DNA of 64,000 nucleotides, taken from NCBI GenBank assembly GCA_023412215.1, contig JAEYNX010000016.1:60774-124773 (forward strand), written 5' to 3'. The position numbers were made by a program, and so were the translations under genes. The notes beneath the pieces were generated by a model. It saw nothing but the letters and a program-made list of their open reading frames with translations. It had not been told where the DNA came from and ran no database searches. The stretch is from Bacillota bacterium (GTDB taxonomy: Bacteria; Bacillota; Clostridia; Oscillospirales; Ruminococcaceae). Shown piece by piece: positions 1 to 8,941 of the stretch (positions are counted from its first letter, which is position 1; each line of letters starts with the position of its first letter).

Positions 1-702
1 TTGGGGGGTAAAGCCCTGCGAACCGCCGTTGATGGAGGCATGTCCGCCGGTGATGGCGGATTCAACCACCGGGTCGGAGATCATGGTATCATCCATCCAG
101 ATGGAGATCTTTTTGCCTACCAGCCTTGTGGTGGCCTCGCCGAACTTCTTGGCTCCCTCATCGGTAAGCTCGAGCGCAACCTCAGGCTGTGAGGTCTGTG
201 TATTGGTAACCGCAGAAGCGGATTTTACATCCTTGCCCTCGATTACGATGCTATCCTTCGTAACCCCGGTAGGCAGGCCCGCGGCGTCGCGGTTGGCTTC
301 CTCACGGAAGGTAAGTAGCGCGGTATCGCCAAGCTCCTTGATGGCCTGCTCAGGATTCTTGCTGGACTCCTCGTCCTTCCACGGGAAACGAACGATGATA
401 CGGTCTTTCGCGGTATCGGTGTAAACCTCGTAGTCGGTGATGTTCTGGGTGACAAGACGCTGTTTTATTACCGACTCGGCAGCGGTCATCTGAGCATTGG
501 TTGCATCGAAGCCTTCAGGAGGGGTAAACGTCACATCCACGCCACCTCGAATATCAATGCCCCAACGGATATCATTAGCTCCCTTGACATAAACCTTTGT
601 GGTATCGCCGTATGTAGTGCGAATACCCACAAATGATGTCACAGCTAAAAAAACGATTAGCGCAAACACAACAAAGAATGTTGCTTTTGAGCCCTTTTTC
701 AT
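1..702 (-). CDS. secD: Protein translocase subunit SecD (C-terminal part outside window)
   Basis: SecD is the accessory membrane subunit of the Sec translocon that uses proton motive force to help proteins cross the membrane. The visible 234 residues show one N-terminal membrane segment (about 8-28) followed by the typical first-domain motif GIDIRGG (48-54, the family's GLDLxGG), then the start of the large extracytoplasmic P1 domain. The ATG at 702 has an AGGAGG site at 711-716. The gene runs off the left edge, so separate SecD and fused SecDF cannot be told apart. A good sigma-A-type promoter lies just upstream, so it is transcribed apart from purB. Confidence 0.9.
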   Translation of the reverse strand, partial: MKKGSKATFFVVFALIVFLAVTSFVGIRTTYGDTTKVYVKGANDIRWGIDIRGGVDVTFTPPEGFDATNAQMTAAESVIKQRLVTQNITDYEVYTDTAKDRIIVRFPWKDEESSKNPEQAIKELGDTALLTFREEANRDAAGLPTGVTKDSIVIEGKDVKSASAVTNTQTSQPEVALELTDEGAKKFGEATTRLVGKKISIWMDDTMISDPVVESAITGGHASINGGSQGFTPQ

Positions 703-822
703 AGCCCAATCCTCCTAGTTATAGTATGCCCAATTTTATATGCCGCAGCCGACCGCGTGAGGTGACTAGGGGCTGATAACGGATAGGCCGCATGATTAAT
801 GAAATTGGCAATCACAACGAAT

Positions 823-851
823 ATTATATTGTTTTCCACACAAAAAGTCAA
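823..851 (-). promoter_or_regulatory. Sigma-A-type promoter of secD
   Basis: On the minus strand TTGACT (846-851) and TATAAT (823-828) are separated by 17 bp. It lies directly after the purB stop and about 120 bp before the secD start. Seen in sequence; activity is inferred. Confidence 0.65.
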
Positions 852-856
852 CAAAA

Positions 857-2296
857 CTAAACGCTTAACTCGGCTTTTTCACCAATTATTTCTTGATTTT
901 GCTCAAGAAGCGGCGTTACATATTCCTGTGAAAACTCCACTACCTGCTTTGCCGCTCTGCCGGTGAAGTTTTCCGGCTTTAAAACGGCTAGGATGTCCTC
1001 TTTTGTGAGCATGAACGCCTTATCGTTTACAATGCGCTCGATGAGGTCGTTCTCCCCGCCCTGCTCCTTTACCACCCTTGCGGCGGCAAGGGAATGCTCG
1101 CGCAGCTTCTCGTGCAGGGCCTGCCGGTCGCCGCCCTTTTTAACCGCCTGCATCATGATGTTCTCGGTCGCCATAAAGGGGAGCTCCTTCATCACGCGCT
1201 GCTCGATCACCTTGGGGTATACCACGATGCCGTCGCACACATTGAGCATGATGTTCAGGATGGCATCTACCCCCAAGAAGGCCTCCGCTACGCTGATGCG
1301 CTTGTTGGCCGAATCGTCAAGGGTTCGCTCAAACCACTGTGTCGCGGCGGTAAAAGAGGGGTTTAGGCTGTCCACCATCACGTAGCGCGCCAAGGAGGTG
1401 ATGCGCTCACTGCGCATGGGGTTGCGTTTGTAGGGCATGGCGGAAGAACCGATCTGGTTTTTCTCAAATGGCTCCTCCATCTCCTTAAAGCTCTGCAAAA
1501 TACGCATGTCGTTGGAGAATTTGGAGGCTGTCTGTGCAATGCCGCTTAGAGTTGCAACCACCTGCGCGTCTACCTTGCGCGAGTAGGTCTGCCCCGAAAC
1601 GGGTACTACCCCGTCAAAGCCCATATCCTTAGCTATCAAGGCTTCCAACCTGCGTATCTTTTCGTCGTCACCGTCAAAAAGCTCCACAAAGCTCGCCTGC
1701 GTGCCGGTGGTGCCCTTGGAGCCCAGCAGCTTTAGGCTGTTTATGCGGTACTCTACCTCATCCAGATCGTAGAGCAGCTCGTTCATCCACAGTGTCGCCC
1801 GCTTGCCCACCGTGGTAAGCTGTGCGGGCTGCAGGTGGGTATACGCGAGTGCGGGAAGATCTTTATATTTCAGCGCAAAATCATTGAGCAGTGCAAGTAC
1901 GTTTAACAGCTTACGCCGTACCACCTGCAGCGCGTCACGCATAACAATAACATCGGTATTGTCCCCTACATAGCAGGAGGTAGCGCCAAGGTGGATGATC
2001 CCCTTCGCCGTGGGGCACTGCAAACCGTAAGCGTAAACATGCGCCATCACGTCGTGGCGCACGAGGCGCTCACGCTGCTCGGCTTCTTCGTAGTTGATAT
2101 TGTCCGCGCTCGCTTCAAGCTCTGCAATCTGGGTGTCGGTAATCTCCAGTCCCAGCTGCTTCTCCGCTTTTGCCAGCGCAACCCAAAGCCTTCTCCACGT
2201 TTTAAACTTTTTATCGGCAGAGAAGATATACTGCATCTCGTCACTGGCGTAACGGGTGCAAAATGGGCTTTCGTATGAGTCGTGCAAATTGTACAC
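857..2296 (-). CDS. purB: Adenylosuccinate lyase
   Basis: PurB cleaves adenylosuccinate to AMP and fumarate, and SAICAR to AICAR and fumarate, in cytoplasmic purine synthesis. The 479-residue protein has the fumarase/aspartase superfamily signature GSSAMPYKRNP at 283-293, the HLGATS substrate motif at 102-107 and the conserved THLQPAQ stretch at 153-159. Its length fits the longer, eukaryote-like clade found in many Clostridia. It is not in a pur operon here; its own promoter is about 110 bp upstream and secD begins from a separate promoter downstream. Confidence 0.96.
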   Translation of the reverse strand: MYNLHDSYESPFCTRYASDEMQYIFSADKKFKTWRRLWVALAKAEKQLGLEITDTQIAELEASADNINYEEAEQRERLVRHDVMAHVYAYGLQCPTAKGIIHLGATSCYVGDNTDVIVMRDALQVVRRKLLNVLALLNDFALKYKDLPALAYTHLQPAQLTTVGKRATLWMNELLYDLDEVEYRINSLKLLGSKGTTGTQASFVELFDGDDEKIRRLEALIAKDMGFDGVVPVSGQTYSRKVDAQVVATLSGIAQTASKFSNDMRILQSFKEMEEPFEKNQIGSSAMPYKRNPMRSERITSLARYVMVDSLNPSFTAATQWFERTLDDSANKRISVAEAFLGVDAILNIMLNVCDGIVVYPKVIEQRVMKELPFMATENIMMQAVKKGGDRQALHEKLREHSLAAARVVKEQGGENDLIERIVNDKAFMLTKEDILAVLKPENFTGRAAKQVVEFSQEYVTPLLEQNQEIIGEKAELSV

Positions 2297-2402
2297 CTCC
2301 GAGTAATCATCATAGCCGTCAAACGCTATGTGCTTATTTTGTCAATGATCAGAATTCGCTCTAACCACAGTCTATAAATTGACAGAATAAGCAACTGCAT
2401 TT

Positions 2403-2431
2403 ATTATATCACGTTCAGTGCGGTTTGTCCC
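2403..2431 (-). promoter_or_regulatory. Probable promoter of purB
   Basis: Minus strand: GGGACA (2426-2431), 17 bp spacer, TATAAT (2403-2408) preceded by TGA, giving an extended -10. This implies a leader of about 100 nt before purB, in which I see no clear purine riboswitch. Confidence 0.5.
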
Positions 2432-2455
2432 ACTAAAATGTCAAAAAACGCTTGG

Positions 2456-2494
2456 CAAAAAAATATCCGAATAAGCGTAAGCTTATCCGGATAT
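2456..2494 (-). terminator. Rho-independent terminator after the aspartate aminotransferase gene
   Basis: A 14-bp stem (2463-2476 with 2481-2494, one mismatch) closes a 4-nt loop and is followed on the minus strand by a run of T. It sits 25 bp after the aminotransferase stop and separates it from purB. Confidence 0.85.
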
Positions 2495-2518
2495 ATCGAT
2501 TGATTGGATTTAAAAATT

Positions 2519-3799
2519 TTATTTGATTAAAAACTTCTCGGCGCTTGCGAGCTTTACGCACAGGCAGAACAGTTTCATAGCGGCTTTAAGCTCCGAAAGC
2601 GGCGGGAAGGTGGGCGCTATGCGGATATTGCTGTCGCTGGGGTCGATGCCATAAGGATATGTAGCCCCTGCCGGGGTAAGTACCACGCCCGCTTCCTTGC
2701 ACAGCCCAACAACCCTTTTTGCGCAGCCGTTTGGAACGTTCACTGAAATGAAGTAACCGCCGTTAGGCTTATGAAAGCTTACAAGCCCAAGCTCGGCAAG
2801 CTCCTGCTGCAGCGCCCCTGTTACCAGCTCGAACTTCGGTACCAGTATCTCCGCCTGCTTTTTCATGTGGCTCAAAATACCGTCAAGATTTTTAAAATAC
2901 TTCACATGCCTGAGCTGGTTAAGCTTATCCGGGCCGATGGTTTGAATGGTGAGCATGCTTTTAAGCTGCCTGATATTGTTGTCGGACGCCGCCATTACCG
3001 CGACCCCCGAGCCGGGGAACGAAATTTTGGAGGTGGAGGCAAACTCAAAAACCATGTCTTCGGTGCCCGCCGCCCTGCACTCCTCAAAGATATTGAGCAG
3101 CACATCGGCTTCATACAGGTCGTGCACCACATAGGCGTTATCCCAGAAGATTCTAAAGTCCTCCGCCGCGGGCTTTAAGCGTGCGAAGCGCTTTACCACC
3201 GCATCGGAATAGGTAATTCCCTCAGGATTTGAATACTTGGGCACGCACCAGATGCCTTTAATGGTGCTGTCGCCCGATACCAGACGCTCTACCTCATCCA
3301 TATCCGGCCCGTCGCTGTTCATCTTCACGGTGATAAGCTCCATGCCAAACAGCTCGGTAACGGCAAAATGGCGGTCGTAACCCGGCGACGGGCAAAGAAA
3401 TTTAACCTTATCAAGCTTCATCCACGGCTGTTTTGAGCCGTATACGCCGTGCGTCATCGCTCTTGAGATGGTATCGTACATCATGTTCAAGCTGGAATTC
3501 CCACCGATAATGATGTTTTGGGCGGGTACTGCAAGCATCTCGGAAAACAGCCTTTTCGCCTCGGGGATACCGTCCAGCAAACCATAATTCCTGCAATCGG
3601 TACCATCCTCAGCCTTCATAATATCGCTGCTGGTGAGGCAATCAAAGATGCCGCTTGAAATATCCAACTGGGTGGCGGAGGGCTTACCTCGGGACATATC
3701 CAGCTTTAAACCCTTAGCTTTAATCTCATTATACTGTGCTTCCCACTGCTGCTTTAATGCTAAAATCTGTTCCTTGGGCTGTTGCTCAAGTTTTGACAT
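2519..3799 (-). CDS. Aspartate aminotransferase, subgroup 1c (PF12897-type)
   Basis: A PLP-dependent fold-type I aminotransferase, 426 residues. The PLP lysine is K258 in STSKISFPGSG; DNAY at 220-223 and CVPKYSNPEG at 185-194 are the cofactor and substrate motifs. The N-terminal pattern DMSRGKP and the overall layout match the 1c aspartate aminotransferase group rather than AspC or PatA. Expected reaction: aspartate + 2-oxoglutarate to oxaloacetate + glutamate in the cytoplasm. It is monocistronic, with its own promoter and a strong terminator. Substrate range is inferred from the family. Confidence 0.85.
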   Translation of the reverse strand: MSKLEQQPKEQILALKQQWEAQYNEIKAKGLKLDMSRGKPSATQLDISSGIFDCLTSSDIMKAEDGTDCRNYGLLDGIPEAKRLFSEMLAVPAQNIIIGGNSSLNMMYDTISRAMTHGVYGSKQPWMKLDKVKFLCPSPGYDRHFAVTELFGMELITVKMNSDGPDMDEVERLVSGDSTIKGIWCVPKYSNPEGITYSDAVVKRFARLKPAAEDFRIFWDNAYVVHDLYEADVLLNIFEECRAAGTEDMVFEFASTSKISFPGSGVAVMAASDNNIRQLKSMLTIQTIGPDKLNQLRHVKYFKNLDGILSHMKKQAEILVPKFELVTGALQQELAELGLVSFHKPNGGYFISVNVPNGCAKRVVGLCKEAGVVLTPAGATYPYGIDPSDSNIRIAPTFPPLSELKAAMKLFCLCVKLASAEKFLIK

Positions 3800-3858
3800 G
3801 AATATTTCCCCCTGTTATACTGCACAACTATAAAAGAATGTTGAAATGCAACGCTATT

Positions 3859-3887
3859 ATTCTAATACAAGTATCGTAATTTTGCAA
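3859..3887 (-). promoter_or_regulatory. Promoter of the aspartate aminotransferase gene
   Basis: Minus strand: TTGCAA (3882-3887), 17 bp, TAGAAT (3859-3864), about 60 bp before the start codon. Confidence 0.55.
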
Positions 3888-3956
3888 GATTATTTTATCA
3901 AACTTGCAAATATATCATATGCAAGTTCTGGCAGTATGTGAGGCACGGTAAAAAAA

Positions 3957-5357
3957 TTAAAACTCACAAAGGCCGGTCGTGCGCGGAAAGGGCAACACAT
4001 CACGAATGTTGGTAATGCCCGTAAGATACATCACCAGACGCTCAAAGCCGAGACCAAAGCCCGCGTGGCGGGTACCGCCGTATCTTCTGAGGTCAAGGTA
4101 CCAGGAATAATCCTCCGCGTTAAGGCCCAGCTCATCCATCCTCGCGGTGAGCAGATCCAAACGCTCCTCACGCTGGCTGCCGCCGATCAGCTCGCCGATG
4201 CCGGGTACCAGCATGTCCATGGCGGCAACGGTTCTGCCGTCATCGTTCTGACGCATATAGAAGGCCTTGATCTCCTTCGGGTAGTCGATGACGAACACCG
4301 GCTTTTTGAAAACCTGTTCGGTTAAAAACCGTTCGTGCTCGGTTTGCAGGTCGCTGCCCCACGAAACCGGGTATTCAAAGCTTTGGTTGTTCTGCTCGAG
4401 CAGCTTGACCGCCTCGGTATAGGTTACACAGCCAAAGTCGGCGTTCACGAGGTTTGTAAGCCGCTCAATAAGCGCCTTGTCTTTATCGTAAAAATCATTA
4501 AAGAATTGCATCTCCTGTGGGCAGGTTTCAAGTACATAGGCAATAGCGAACTTCACCATGCGCTCGGCAAGGCGCATATCGTCCGTAAGGTCCGCAAACG
4601 CGATCTCCGGCTCAATCATCCAGAACTCCGCGGCATGGCGCGGGGTGTTGGAGTTTTCCGCGCGAAAGGTGGGGCCGAAGGTGTATACCTTGCCAAACGC
4701 GAGCGCCATGCACTCCGCCTCCAGCTGGCCGGATACGGTAAGGCCGGAGGCCTTGCCGAAGAAGTCCTGACTGAAATCCACGCTCCCCTGTTGCGTGAGC
4801 GGCGGCTGTTTCGCGTCGAGGGTGGTTACGCGGAACATCTCACCCGCACCTTCACAGTCGCTGCCGGTGATGATGGGGGTGTGTGCGTAAACAAAGCCGT
4901 CCTCCTGAAAGAACTTGTGAATGGCGTATGCCGCCGCTGAGCGAACCCGAAACGCTGCGCTGAAGGTGTTGGTGCGCGGGCGCAGGTGCTGCATCGTGCG
5001 CAAAAACTCTAAGCTATGGCGCTTTTTCTGCAGCGGGTAATCGGGGGTGGAACCGCCTTCTACCTCAACCGCCTCGGCGTGAATCTCCAGCGGCTGCTTG
5101 GCCTCCGGGGTAGGGATAACACGGCCCCGCACCACGATGGCGGAGCCTACATTGAGCTTTGTCACCTCTTTAAAGTTAGCTACCTTCGCTTCCTCCAGCA
5201 CCACCTGCAGGTTATTAAAGCAGCTGCCGTCGTTTAATTCTATAAAGCACAGCGCCTTGGAGTCGCGCAGGGTTTTTACCCAGCCGCACACCGTAACCTG
5301 TTTTTCTGCAAAGCTTGCTGCCTCCGAAAACAATGCCTTTATCTCTATACGTTCCAT
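3957..5357 (-). CDS. asnS: Asparaginyl-tRNA synthetase
   Basis: A class IIb aminoacyl-tRNA synthetase charging tRNA-Asn. An OB-fold anticodon-binding domain covers about residues 15-105 (VCGWVKTLRDSKA start), then the catalytic core with motif 2 (FRAENSNTPRHAAEF) and motif 3 (GFGLGFERL at 433-441). At 466 residues it has the normal AsnS length. It follows the DUF2344 gene with a 42-bp gap, so it is probably read from the radical SAM promoter; that gap is too short for a T-box leader. Having AsnS means GatCAB at 9.8-13.2 kb is not needed for Asn-tRNA. Confidence 0.96.
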   Translation of the reverse strand: MERIEIKALFSEAASFAEKQVTVCGWVKTLRDSKALCFIELNDGSCFNNLQVVLEEAKVANFKEVTKLNVGSAIVVRGRVIPTPEAKQPLEIHAEAVEVEGGSTPDYPLQKKRHSLEFLRTMQHLRPRTNTFSAAFRVRSAAAYAIHKFFQEDGFVYAHTPIITGSDCEGAGEMFRVTTLDAKQPPLTQQGSVDFSQDFFGKASGLTVSGQLEAECMALAFGKVYTFGPTFRAENSNTPRHAAEFWMIEPEIAFADLTDDMRLAERMVKFAIAYVLETCPQEMQFFNDFYDKDKALIERLTNLVNADFGCVTYTEAVKLLEQNNQSFEYPVSWGSDLQTEHERFLTEQVFKKPVFVIDYPKEIKAFYMRQNDDGRTVAAMDMLVPGIGELIGGSQREERLDLLTARMDELGLNAEDYSWYLDLRRYGGTRHAGFGLGFERLVMYLTGITNIRDVLPFPRTTGLCEF

Positions 5358-5399
5358 AGGATACCCTCCAAACCTTATATTCAGCTTTATAAATATACA

Positions 5400-6056
5400 C
5401 TATTCAAACGGGCGAAGCTCCCCGTCCAGCATCCCCGTGCGCAGCACCGCCACATGTCCAAAATAGCCCGGGTGCTGCTTTTCAAACGCCTTAAGAATCA
5501 ATGATGGGTTTAACCCCTCGTTTACACCCGACATCAGACGAAGAGCAACGATGGCCTTACCGTCCTCCGCCGTCACCGCTTCCTCGCCGATATAGTCTTT
5601 GAGATTCACCTCTTTAAAGCCCTTTTTGGTTTTCTTTTGGCTAAGTATCTCCGGCTGACGGATAAACGCCTGCCAGAGCGGGATAAACTCCGCTGGATTA
5701 ACGTCGTGCACCGTAAGGCGGTACTGTGCGAAGGCGATGGCCTCCGTCTTGTTCTTTGGCTCTGCGGCGCGCAGCACCCGTATCTCGGGCGGAAGTGCCT
5801 CGTTTAAGCGCTGTATCAGCGCAGAAAGCGGGAACTCATCCTCCACAAGCTTGATATCCATCGTCTCACACTCACTCTCAAAGCCCAGCGAGAGCGGCAT
5901 TGCGAAGGTCATGTAGATGTGCGGGTTAAACCCTTGGGTATACCAAGCAGGAATCTTCGCGCGTTTGAGCGAGCGCTGCATACAGCGCATCATATCAAGA
6001 TGCGAGATATAAGCCGCGCGCCCTTTCTTGCTAAACCAGATTCTAACGCTGTTCAA
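5400..6056 (-). CDS. TIGR03936-type radical SAM-linked protein (DUF2344)
   Basis: A conserved protein that nearly always follows, or is fused to, the B12-type radical SAM protein encoded just upstream. The signature AYISHLDMMRCMQRS near the N-terminus is characteristic. Its job is not established; a tRNA/rRNA- or thiolation-related role has been suggested for such pairs, which I only infer. I chose the TTG at 6056 because GGAAGGGG lies 7-8 nt before it; the longer reading to 6128 adds residues buried in the upstream gene. It overlaps the upstream gene by 14 nt, so translation is probably coupled. Confidence 0.8.
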   Translation of the reverse strand: MNSVRIWFSKKGRAAYISHLDMMRCMQRSLKRAKIPAWYTQGFNPHIYMTFAMPLSLGFESECETMDIKLVEDEFPLSALIQRLNEALPPEIRVLRAAEPKNKTEAIAFAQYRLTVHDVNPAEFIPLWQAFIRQPEILSQKKTKKGFKEVNLKDYIGEEAVTAEDGKAIVALRLMSGVNEGLNPSLILKAFEKQHPGYFGHVAVLRTGMLDGELRPFE

Positions 6057-7896
6057 CGCATACACCCCTTCCTGCCTCGCTCGCGCCGCAGCCCGCACAG
6101 CGGATTCTGCAATGGGGTGTGGTGGCATTTTGGTACGCCGCTTGATTCTCCCTTACCAAAAATGATTTTGAAAGATAGTAATCCAAGTGATCCCACGGCA
6201 TCACCTCGTCGTAGGCCCTGGTGCGGTTGGCGTAAAAGGCGGGGTCAATCCCCAAATCCTTCATCACGCCCTCCCAGACCTCGTAATGAAAGCACTGCAT
6301 CCAGCCGTCAAAGAAGCAGCCGCGGCGGTAGGCCTCCTCCAGTACCTTTCCCAGACGGCGGTCGCCGCGCGCCAGCACCGCCTCCAGCAGGCTGGTCTCC
6401 ACACTGCTCCAGCTGACGGTTACCTTGCGCTTCGCCTTTACCGCCTCCAGCAGGGCGCGGTGTTTCTCTAAAATTGACTCACGGGTATCCTGCGGTTCAA
6501 ACTCAAAGGGTGTAAAAGGCTTGGGCACAAAGGTGGAGATGCTGGCGCTCACCGTTACCCCCTTGCCCTTCTGCCTCGTGGGCAGATCGTAGTAGAGGTC
6601 TACCACCTTCTGCGCAAGGTTGATGATCCCCTCCACATCCTCCATCGTCTCAGTAGGCAGTCCCAGCATGAAATACAACTTCACACTGGTATACCCGCCC
6701 TCAAACGCGGTTTTACAGGTGGTTAGGATATTCTCTTCGGTAATGTTTTTATTGATGACGTCGCGCAGGCGCTGGGTGCCCGCCTCGGGCGCAAAGGTAA
6801 GGCCGCTTTTGCGCACCTTCTTGATCTTTTCCATCAGTTCTTCCGAAAAATTATCGATGCGCAGGCTCGGTAAAGCCAAATTGATCTTGTCCTGGCTTGT
6901 CCAGTCTATCATCTCGCCCAAAAGCTCACTCAGCTGCGAGTAATCGCTGGTGCTCAGGGAGGAGAGCGAAATCTCCTCGTAGCCGGTGCTCTCGCACAGG
7001 TTGTGAGCGTCACGGTTTAAGGTATCGTAGCCCTTTTCCCGCAGCGGACGGTAGATAAAACCGGCCTGGCAGAACCTGCACCCGCGCAGGCACCCGCGCA
7101 TGACCTCGACCTGCGCGCGGTCAAACACAATATCCACAAAAGGTACGACAAACTGCTCGGGGTAAAACACCTTGTCCAGGTCTTTGATGATCGCTTTTTT
7201 CACTTTTTTAGGTGCGCCCTCCGAGTTGATTACCTCGGCAATGGTACCGTTGGGGTGATAGTGCACCTCATAAAGAGAGGGAACGTACACGCCTTCTATC
7301 TGCGCCGCCTGCCTTAAAAAGGCCGCTTTGCTTATCCCTTGTTCCTTGGCCTTAATGTAGAGATCGGACAGGGCCAAGATATGCTCTTCGCCCTCACCGA
7401 GCATAAACAGGTCTATAAAATCCGCCATCGGTTCGGGGTTGCAGGTGCAGGGGCCGCCCGCCACCACCAGCGGCGATAATTCTTTACGGTCACGCGCCTT
7501 GACGGGAACCCCCGCGAGATCGAGCATATTCAGCACATTGGTATAGCTGAGCTCATACTGAAGCGAGAAACCGATGATATTGAAATCCGCGATGGGGTCT
7601 AAACTCTCTAATCCATAGAGGGGAATACCGTGCTCGCGCATCTTTTCCTGCATGTCGAGCCATGGCGTAAACACCCGTTCGCACCAGATGTCTTCCCTGC
7701 TGTTAAGCAGCGAGTACAATATCTTCATGCCAAGATGCGACATTCCCACCTCATAGGTATCCGGGAAACAGAACGCAAAGCGAAGCTTGATAGGTTCAAG
7801 GCTTTTCACCACACTGCCAAGCTCGCCGCCGATATACCGCGCGGGCTTCTCCACCGAGGTAAGAAAGCTGTCGAGCTTATCTTTTAGCTGCATCAT
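6043..7896 (-). CDS. TIGR03960-type B12-binding-fold radical SAM protein
   Basis: 617 residues with an N-terminal Rossmann-like B12-binding-type domain (about 35-200) and a radical SAM core whose 4Fe-4S ligands are C269, C273 and C276 in GCLRGCRFCQ. The tail carries further Cys (HCRIRCAGCGASE). Family members are widespread in Firmicutes and act together with the DUF2344 protein; the reaction is unknown. An AAAGG ribosome site precedes tandem ATG codons at 7896 and 7893. It is first in an apparent rSAM-DUF2344-asnS operon. Confidence 0.85.
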   Translation of the reverse strand: MMQLKDKLDSFLTSVEKPARYIGGELGSVVKSLEPIKLRFAFCFPDTYEVGMSHLGMKILYSLLNSREDIWCERVFTPWLDMQEKMREHGIPLYGLESLDPIADFNIIGFSLQYELSYTNVLNMLDLAGVPVKARDRKELSPLVVAGGPCTCNPEPMADFIDLFMLGEGEEHILALSDLYIKAKEQGISKAAFLRQAAQIEGVYVPSLYEVHYHPNGTIAEVINSEGAPKKVKKAIIKDLDKVFYPEQFVVPFVDIVFDRAQVEVMRGCLRGCRFCQAGFIYRPLREKGYDTLNRDAHNLCESTGYEEISLSSLSTSDYSQLSELLGEMIDWTSQDKINLALPSLRIDNFSEELMEKIKKVRKSGLTFAPEAGTQRLRDVINKNITEENILTTCKTAFEGGYTSVKLYFMLGLPTETMEDVEGIINLAQKVVDLYYDLPTRQKGKGVTVSASISTFVPKPFTPFEFEPQDTRESILEKHRALLEAVKAKRKVTVSWSSVETSLLEAVLARGDRRLGKVLEEAYRRGCFFDGWMQCFHYEVWEGVMKDLGIDPAFYANRTRAYDEVMPWDHLDYYLSKSFLVRENQAAYQNATTPHCRIRCAGCGASEAGRGVCVEQR

Positions 7897-7976
7897 AGAT
7901 TAGTCCTTTCAAACGGGGCAATTGATTTTGCTGGTCATTATACTAAATTTCATACGCCACTATAAACGGCATATGC

Positions 7977-8086
7977 GGCTTTTAGCCGCCGAATTACCGT
8001 TCAATACTCGTTCTGCAACGACGTAAAGGGTTGTTGCTTCCTGCCAAAGGCGGGGAGATTAAAAAAGTGATCACTTTTTTAATGAA
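7977..8086. repeat. Structured intergenic repeat, copy 1
   Basis: About 110 bp that reappears at 8225-8330 in the same orientation. Shared blocks include CTTTTAGCCGCCGAATTACC, CGTTCTGCAAC, TGTTGC and a terminal GTGA/TCAC dyad with flanking A/T runs. The unit holds a GCAAC/GTTGC hairpin and a GCGGC/GCCGC hairpin. It lies between the spoIVFB-like gene and the radical SAM gene. No ORF. Confidence 0.75.
8059..8082. terminator. Perfect 24-bp palindrome, terminator-like
   Basis: Two 12-bp arms, TTAAAAAAGTGA and TCACTTTTTTAA, meet without a loop. On RNA this gives a hairpin with a flanking U-run on either strand. It ends repeat copy 1 and may act as a second terminator behind spoIVFB. Confidence 0.45.
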
Positions 8087-8170
8087 GAATTAGTATTACA
8101 ATACCATATCATACCGCAATATACACCGCAATACAACATACAAACGCACGGTTATACTATATTCGATTTA

Positions 8171-8193
8171 AAAAGGGGAAACAATCCCCTTTT
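8171..8193. terminator. Small hairpin AAAAGGGG/CCCCTTTT
   Basis: An 8-bp perfect stem with a 7-nt loop between the two repeat copies, with A runs on one side and T runs on the other. It is terminator-like, but no gene clearly ends into it. Confidence 0.4.
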
Positions 8194-8224
8194 CAAACAC
8201 GTTGTTATGGCACAAATGGTGTAA

Positions 8225-8330
8225 TGGCTTTTAGCCGCCGAATTACCTTTCAATACCCGTTCTGCAACAACTTAAAGTGCTGTTGCGCCCTACCAAAAGA
8301 GGCTAAAAAGGTGATGACATCACTTTTAAT
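8225..8330. repeat. Structured intergenic repeat, copy 2
   Basis: Direct copy of 7977-8086 with scattered substitutions. Hairpin bases change together in places, for example the GCAAC...GTTGC arms are kept while the loop differs. It begins immediately after the spoIVFB-like stop codon. Confidence 0.75.
8305..8327 (-). terminator. Terminator after the spoIVFB-like gene
   Basis: Minus strand: AAAAGTGATG pairs with CATCACCTTTT (one bulge), followed by a T-rich stretch, starting 6 nt after the stop codon. It is part of repeat copy 2. Confidence 0.55.
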
Positions 8331-8332
8331 TA

Positions 8333-8941
8333 TTATAGCGTGATGCGTTGCTGCTTGGGTTTAAAACTGAGCAGCAGCCCTATAAGCAGGAACAGTGATA
8401 CAACGAGCAGCGAGAAGTTGCTTTTCGTCACCACCAGCAGCATAATGCCTGATGTAAGCAAAGGTACCAGCACAACGAGAGAAATAACCAGCGAGACGAT
8501 ACCTCCCGTTTTGGCACCCCAAAAATGTGTACACAACAGGCTTACCACCCGCCCGCCGTCGAGTGAACCCACCGGCAGCAGGTTAAATACGCCGATTGTA
8601 AGGTTTACGGCCGCGATGAGCGATACCACCGGCAGCGCCGAGCTTTGGCATAAAAAAAACAAAAAGATATTGACAAACGGCCCGGCAAGCAGCGTGATAA
8701 TCTCTTCGTGCAAAAGCAGAGTATCGGTTTTTACAATCCGCACCCCAAAGGCCTCAAAGCTTACGGACATGACGTCGCCCTTAAAAAGAAGCATTGCCAG
8801 CAGGTGCGCAAGCTCATGCGCGGCGGAGGAGAGAAACGCGCACAGCACCACGCCGGTGCGGTCTACCACCAGCAGCACCGCCAGCACCGCCACAAACAAA
8901 AACTTTACCTCAACCCGCACCCCGCAAAACTGAAAGCTCAT
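8333..8941 (-). CDS. spoIVFB: M50 membrane metalloprotease, SpoIVFB-like
   Basis: A site-2-type intramembrane zinc protease of 202 residues. The zinc motif HELAH is at 42-46 and the third ligand lies in NLLPVGSLDGGR (120-131, D128); several hydrophobic segments flank these. SpoIVFB cleaves pro-sigma-K in the mother cell of sporulating Bacillus. The start overlaps the upstream M23-domain gene by 4 bp, the same pairing as spoIVFA-spoIVFB, which supports this assignment. A general M50 protease with another substrate cannot be excluded, and no sigK lies in the window. Confidence 0.8.
   Translation of the reverse strand: MSFQFCGVRVEVKFLFVAVLAVLLVVDRTGVVLCAFLSSAAHELAHLLAMLLFKGDVMSVSFEAFGVRIVKTDTLLLHEEIITLLAGPFVNIFLFFLCQSSALPVVSLIAAVNLTIGVFNLLPVGSLDGGRVVSLLCTHFWGAKTGGIVSLVISLVVLVPLLTSGIMLLVVTKSNFSLLVVSLFLLIGLLLSFKPKQQRITL

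Noticed and set aside
2297..2518. Purine riboswitch ahead of purB
   Set aside because: No recognisable aptamer core; only a promoter and the neighbouring terminator are visible.
5358..5399. T-box leader before asnS
   Set aside because: Only 42 bp separate it from the upstream gene; no room for a T-box structure.
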